Assembly: GCA_964477115.1 (NCBI GenBank)
Contig: CAYZCY010000043.1
Location: 1 to 10,245 of the forward strand
Direction: 5' to 3'
DNA length: 10,245 bases
Source of the DNA: RGIG3135 sp964477115
GTDB taxonomy: Bacteria; Actinomycetota; Coriobacteriia; Coriobacteriales; Eggerthellaceae
Each line of letters starts with the position of its first letter. The stretch's first letter is position 1. The translations under genes and the position numbers were made by a program. This document shows, piece after piece, positions 7,305 through 10,245 of this stretch. The notes beneath the pieces were generated by a model, which worked only from the letters and a program-made list of their open reading frames with translations, was not told where the DNA came from and did not search any database.

Positions 7305-8633
7305 CTAGGCCTTGGAGTCGTCGCCCTTAGCGATACCAGCCGCCTCGGAAAACTCCTCCACGCTTACGGAAATGCTGTGCTTGATGGGCTTCCATTCCGC
7401 CTTCTTAACCAGGGCCACGAGCGCAATGGGGATATAGGTGACCATGAACAGCGGGAAGGTGAACATGTACTTGATCTTTTGGGCGCTCGTTGCGCGGATG
7501 GAATCCCATTCGACAAAAGTGGTCAACGCGCCAAAGGCGAACATGATGGCAAGGTAGCTGCCCAGGCAGAACAAAATGGAGGACAGAGAAGACATAACCA
7601 TAACGCCAAGCGTCATAGCTCCGGTAAGGCCCAAGATGACGATGATGCCGTTGAGCAGGACGGAGATGATGGTGAGCAGCATGCCGGGCGCAATGGTCAT
7701 CAGCATGTCATAGCAGGCAAAGCGATACCCCTTGGGGTTGACCGCAATGCCCTTCACCAGTCGGGTGGCGTAATGGCCAAACACCTGGTAGAAGCCCTTA
7801 GCCCAGCGGAAGCGCTGATTCCAGGAATCGCGGAAGGTGACCGGCTGCTCGTCGTAGAGAACAGCCGTAGGGCAATAGGCTATGCGTACGCCGTCGATGA
7901 TGCTCGATGCGGAAAACTCAATGTCCTCCGTGAGCAGGTGCCACTTCCACCCGCCAGCTGCATCAAGGATGTCAGCCGCAATGAAAAAGCCCGTGCCAGA
8001 AACGGCACAGGAGGTGTTCAACGTCAGGCGGGCCTGATTGAGAAACTTAGCCTCACGCAAGAACCAGACGGCGTAGCCCGCCGAAATCCAGTTGGAGTCG
8101 TAGTTCTTCGAATTACGGTAGCTGGTGGACGCCTTAGCACCGGAGTCAAAGGTCGCATTCATCTCGCGGAAGTAGTTCGCATCAAGAACGTTGTCGGCGT
8201 CAAAGACGAAGTAGGCCTCGTGCTTGCGATCGGCAAAGCGCTCGCGTATGGCCTTGTACCCGAAATCAAGAGCATAGCCCTTGCCGACCAGCTTGTCGTT
8301 GAAGCGCTCGAACACCGTAGCACCTGCATCGCGGGCGACCTGCGCCGTGTTGTCCGTGCAATTGTCCGCGATGACGAAGACGTCAATGAGCTCCGTCGGG
8401 TAATTCTGGCACTTGATGCTGTTGATGAGATCCGAAATGACCGCGCTCTCGTTGCGGGCGGCAATCATGACGGCAAAGCGATGATTCTGCTTTGCTACGC
8501 GCTTGGGAGCCGGACGCGTCAGGACAACGAAAACATAGTAGAGCTGATAGGTATAGCAAATGGTAAACGTAAGAAACACGCTGAAGTTGAATATATCAAC
8601 GAACGAGACGTCTGCCAGAATCTGGTTTAACAC
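7305..8633 (-). CDS. Membrane-bound family 2 glycosyltransferase (polysaccharide synthase type)
   Basis: The protein (442 residues from this start) resembles processive GT2 enzymes such as the poly-N-acetylglucosamine and hyaluronan synthases. It has one N-terminal membrane segment, a cytoplasmic catalytic domain, then about three or four membrane segments from about residue 310. All catalytic markers are present: the UDP-binding Asp in VIADNCTD (Asp90), DAD (145-147), the base TED (235-237) and QRFRW (273-277). These bind a nucleotide sugar and transfer the sugar to a growing chain at the membrane. The sugar and product cannot be read from sequence, and no export, deacetylase or other polysaccharide gene adjoins it. 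GTG at 8633 is chosen because AGGAG (8644-8648) and GAGG (8639-8642) precede it. An ATG at 8681 would add 16 residues but has no ribosome binding site. A perfect TATAAT lies upstream. A single-addition transferase is the alternative. Confidence 0.87.
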   Translation of the reverse strand: MLNQILADVSFVDIFNFSVFLTFTICYTYQLYYVFVVLTRPAPKRVAKQNHRFAVMIAARNESAVISDLINSIKCQNYPTELIDVFVIADNCTDNTAQVARDAGATVFERFNDKLVGKGYALDFGYKAIRERFADRKHEAYFVFDADNVLDANYFREMNATFDSGAKASTSYRNSKNYDSNWISAGYAVWFLREAKFLNQARLTLNTSCAVSGTGFFIAADILDAAGGWKWHLLTEDIEFSASSIIDGVRIAYCPTAVLYDEQPVTFRDSWNQRFRWAKGFYQVFGHYATRLVKGIAVNPKGYRFACYDMLMTIAPGMLLTIISVLLNGIIVILGLTGAMTLGVMVMSSLSSILFCLGSYLAIMFAFGALTTFVEWDSIRATSAQKIKYMFTFPLFMVTYIPIALVALVKKAEWKPIKHSISVSVEEFSEAAGIAKGDDSKA

Positions 8634-8638
8634 CGAAC

Positions 8639-8648
8639 CCTCGCTCCT
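8639..8648 (-). promoter_or_regulatory. Ribosome binding site deciding the glycosyltransferase GTG start
   Basis: On the - strand AGGAG followed by GAGG lies 10 and 5 bases, respectively, before the GTG at 8633-8631. The alternative ATG at 8681 is preceded by AT-rich sequence with no such site. This favours the shorter protein. Confidence 0.55.
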
Positions 8649-8698
8649 CACCCGACGGCGCAAATTCCTTGCGAAGCACATTTCGATAAACTTCGTGA

Positions 8699-8704
8699 AT
8701 TATA
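8699..8704 (-). promoter_or_regulatory. -10 box (TATAAT) of the glycosyltransferase gene
   Basis: On the - strand there is a perfect TATAAT. Transcription would begin near 8692, leaving a leader of about 60 bases before the GTG start. The -35 region (about 8721-8727) is poor, which suggests a promoter needing an activator or controlled by the dyad that overlaps it. Confidence 0.5.
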
Positions 8705-8717
8705 GCCATCTCATAAT

Positions 8718-8734
8718 GCTTTCACGATGAAAGC
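8718..8734. repeat. Inverted repeat at the -35 region of the glycosyltransferase promoter
   Basis: GCTTTC (8718-8723) and GAAAGC (8729-8734) form perfect 6-base arms around a 5-base centre, ACGAT. The repeat covers the place of the -35 element on the - strand. A second interrupted dyad, CGTGAA (8694-8699) with TTCACG (8721-8726), brackets the -10 box. Both fit a dimeric regulator's site, but no regulator gene is in the window. Confidence 0.4.
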
Positions 8735-8833
8735 CTCGCAATCGGACCGAATTAAGTCCAATTAACATAAGACGCTCCCGCTTCATCGGATCTTCTGCAC
8801 ACCATCGCCATAAATCATCGTGGGCGTGCCTGT

Positions 8834-8860
8834 TTGTGATAACCTGACCATTTGTATGAA
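8834..8860 (+). promoter_or_regulatory. Candidate ahcY promoter
   Basis: TTGTGA (8834-8839) and TATGAA (8855-8860) are separated by 15 bases, shorter than ideal. Transcription would start near 8867, giving a leader of only about 20 bases with the ribosome binding site near its 5' end. That leaves no room for a riboswitch on this transcript, and I see no SAH or SAM riboswitch pattern in the 8682-8884 gap. Confidence 0.3.
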
Positions 8861-8870
8861 AATCCACTTC

Positions 8871-8876
8871 AGGAGG
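8871..8876 (+). promoter_or_regulatory. Ribosome binding site deciding a TTG start for ahcY
   Basis: A full AGGAGG lies 8 bases before the TTG at 8885. The upstream in-frame TTG at 8852 would place this site inside the coding region and has no site of its own. The protein from 8885 also begins where archaeal-type AhcY proteins begin. Confidence 0.85.
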
Positions 8877-8884
8877 CATTAACT

Positions 8885-10141
8885 TTGACTCAGAACTACG
8901 ATATTCGCGACATCGAGCTCGCCGACGCGGGCCTTGCGCGCATTCTGTGGGCAGACCGCGACATGCCCGTCCTCGCATCCATTCGCGAGCGCTTCGAGCG
9001 CGAAAAGCCGCTTGACGGCGTGCGCATCGGCGCTTGCATGCACGTCACCACCGAAACCGCAAACCTCATGCGCGCTCTTGTTGCCGGTGGCGCTGACGTT
9101 GCCCTGTGCGCATCCAACCCGCTTTCCACCCAGGATGACACCGCTGCTTCGCTCGTGCGCGACTTCGGCATCAAGGTCTTCGCCATCACCGGAGAGGACG
9201 GCGACACCTACAATCGACACATCGAAGCCGTGCTTGCTACCAACCCGCAAATCGTCATGGACGACGGCGCCGATCTCGACACCGCGCTTCACACCAAGTT
9301 CCCCGAGAAGCTCGAGCATGTCATCGGCGGCACCGAAGAGACCACCACGGGCGTCATCCGCCTTGCCGCCATGGCGGCCGAGGGTGCTCTGAAATACCCC
9401 GTGTTCAACATCAACGACGCGAACACCAAGCACTTCTTCGACAACCACTACGGCACCGGTCAGTCAACGCTCGACGGCATCGTTCGCGCCACCAACCGCC
9501 TCTTGTGCGGGCGTACCATGGTCGTCTCCGGTTACGGCTACTGCGGCAGCGGCTTGGCTCTTCGCGCCAAGGGCATGGGCATGAACGTCATCGTGTGCGA
9601 AGTCGATCCGCTCAAGGCCATCGAAGCCTATATGGAAGGCTACCAGGTCATGCCGGCCGCCGAGGCCGCCAAGCATGCTGACGTCTGGGTAACCGTCACC
9701 GGCAACTGCAAGGTGGTTGACGGCCCCGCCTTCGAAAACATGAAGGACGGCGCCATCCTGTGCAACTCCGGCCACTTCGATTCCGAGATCAACCTCAACT
9801 GGCTCGAAGAGAACTGCGTTAAGAAGCAGGAGATCAAGCCCCTGGTCGAGGAATACACCCTCGCCGACGGCCGCACTATCATCGTGCTCGCACAGGGCCG
9901 CCTGGTTAACCTCGCCTGCGCGGAGGGACATCCCGCATCCGTCATGGACATGAGCTTCGCCAATCAGATCCTGGCAGCCGAGTACCTGCACGTACATGCT
10001 GGAGAGCTTGAGAACAAGGTCTACAACGTTCCCGCCGAAATCGACGACGGCATCGCCCGCGTCAAGCTTGAGACCCTCGGCGTCCGCATCGACCAGCTCA
10101 CCGACGAGCAGATCGAATACATGAACAGCTGGAACTTCTAA
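8885..10141 (+). CDS. ahcY: S-adenosylhomocysteine hydrolase, short archaeal-type
   Basis: This 418-residue cytoplasmic NAD-dependent enzyme splits S-adenosylhomocysteine into adenosine and homocysteine, clearing the product inhibitor of methyltransferases. Visible conserved elements are HVTTETA with His53 and Glu57 (substrate site), Asp126 in MDDGAD, EETTTG (151-156), Lys182 and Asp186 in TKHFFDN, the NAD loop GYGYCG (216-221), the ribose-binding Glu in CEVDP, His297 in GHFD and His349 in CAEGHPASVMDMSFANQ. The protein is short: it lacks the roughly 40-residue insert and the KPDHYRY-like C-terminus of eukaryotic and many proteobacterial forms, and it ends MNSWNF. It also has SNPLSTQDD and YGTGQS in place of CNIFSTQDH and YGCRES, as in archaea and Thermotoga. 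Some archaeal members act on S-inosylhomocysteine instead, which the sequence cannot exclude. Translation starts at TTG. It is a single-gene unit with its own terminator. Confidence 0.95.
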   Translation: MTQNYDIRDIELADAGLARILWADRDMPVLASIRERFEREKPLDGVRIGACMHVTTETANLMRALVAGGADVALCASNPLSTQDDTAASLVRDFGIKVFAITGEDGDTYNRHIEAVLATNPQIVMDDGADLDTALHTKFPEKLEHVIGGTEETTTGVIRLAAMAAEGALKYPVFNINDANTKHFFDNHYGTGQSTLDGIVRATNRLLCGRTMVVSGYGYCGSGLALRAKGMGMNVIVCEVDPLKAIEAYMEGYQVMPAAEAAKHADVWVTVTGNCKVVDGPAFENMKDGAILCNSGHFDSEINLNWLEENCVKKQEIKPLVEEYTLADGRTIIVLAQGRLVNLACAEGHPASVMDMSFANQILAAEYLHVHAGELENKVYNVPAEIDDGIARVKLETLGVRIDQLTDEQIEYMNSWNF

Positions 10142-10162
10142 GCTTTGGCTACATAGCAACTT

Positions 10163-10194
10163 AAAACGGCTCGAGACTTCCTCGGGCCGTTTTT
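10163..10194 (+). terminator. Intrinsic terminator of ahcY
   Basis: A 13-base-pair stem with one T-G wobble pairs 10163-10175 (AAAACGGCTCGAG) with 10181-10193 (CTCGGGCCGTTTT) around the loop ACTTC. It runs into five T residues (10190-10194). It begins 21 bases after the stop codon. The last 50 bases of the window hold no gene; GGAGG at 10237-10241 could be a ribosome binding site for a gene beyond the edge. Confidence 0.93.
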
Positions 10195-10245
10195 ATTCGA
10201 GAAGGTAAGCGCTCATCTGCACCCGGGTACTCGGGCGGAGGGAAA

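Noticed and set aside
7284..7310. Terminator between the convergent comF and glycosyltransferase genes
   Set aside because: Only GCCTA/TAGGC arms (5 base pairs) with a 17-base loop are present and no T-run follows the stem on either strand.
7377..8630. Long + strand frame (417 codons) opposite the glycosyltransferase
   Set aside because: The - strand frame contains every GT2 catalytic motif; the + frame has no recognisable domain and no ribosome binding site at its start.
8682..8884. SAH or SAM riboswitch upstream of ahcY
   Set aside because: No conserved core or helix arrangement of these classes could be recognised, and the candidate promoter lies only about 25 bases before the start codon.
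10201..10245. Start of a tRNA or riboswitch at the right edge
   Set aside because: CCCG/CGGG pairing and GGAGG are visible, but the fragment is too short to assign to any class.

Overview
This is a chromosomal housekeeping stretch from a fairly GC-rich bacterium. Protein style suggests a Gram-positive anaerobe of the Coriobacteriia (Eggerthellaceae-like): a Suf ATPase with the Clostridium/archaeal-type Walker B region, a short archaeal-type S-adenosylhomocysteinase, an M16C peptidase and a lipobox-bearing binding protein. This placement is inference from remembered protein resemblance; the genus is not resolved. I see no insertion sequences, CRISPR, phage genes, tRNA or rRNA.

Layout, left to right. 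(1) Positions 23-2989 (+) encode a complete PreP/Cym1-like M16C zinc metallopeptidase, followed by a hairpin terminator. (2) A roughly 310-base gap carries a weak promoter candidate and a nested hairpin leader ahead of a two-gene iron-sulfur operon: a SufC-type ATPase (3299-4072) and one short SufB/SufD-family scaffold (4113-5042). No cysteine desulfurase, SufE/SufU or second scaffold subunit lies beside them, which is the arrangement described as the minimal SUF-like system (SMS, SmsC-SmsB). A strong hairpin at 5073-5106 ends this operon and probably also the convergent gene to its right. (3) Positions 5133-6098 (-) encode a family 3 solute-binding lipoprotein with no permease or ATPase beside it. 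(4) A roughly 410-base gap carries two small inverted repeats. (5) Positions 6510-7289 (+) encode a ComF-type phosphoribosyltransferase, convergent and almost touching a membrane GT2 glycosyltransferase at 7305-8633 (-). (6) The glycosyltransferase is divergent from ahcY (8885-10141, +). The roughly 250 bases between them hold a perfect TATAAT box for the glycosyltransferase with a small dyad over its -35 region. ahcY ends in a textbook terminator.

Apart from the Suf pair, the genes look like independent single-gene units. Three genes are best read from non-ATG starts because strong Shine-Dalgarno sequences sit in front of GTG or TTG codons and nothing suitable precedes the upstream alternatives. 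The most interesting items are the minimal Suf-type operon with its structured leader, the archaeal-type AhcY, and the dyad at the glycosyltransferase promoter. I do not see a convincing undescribed multi-gene system.
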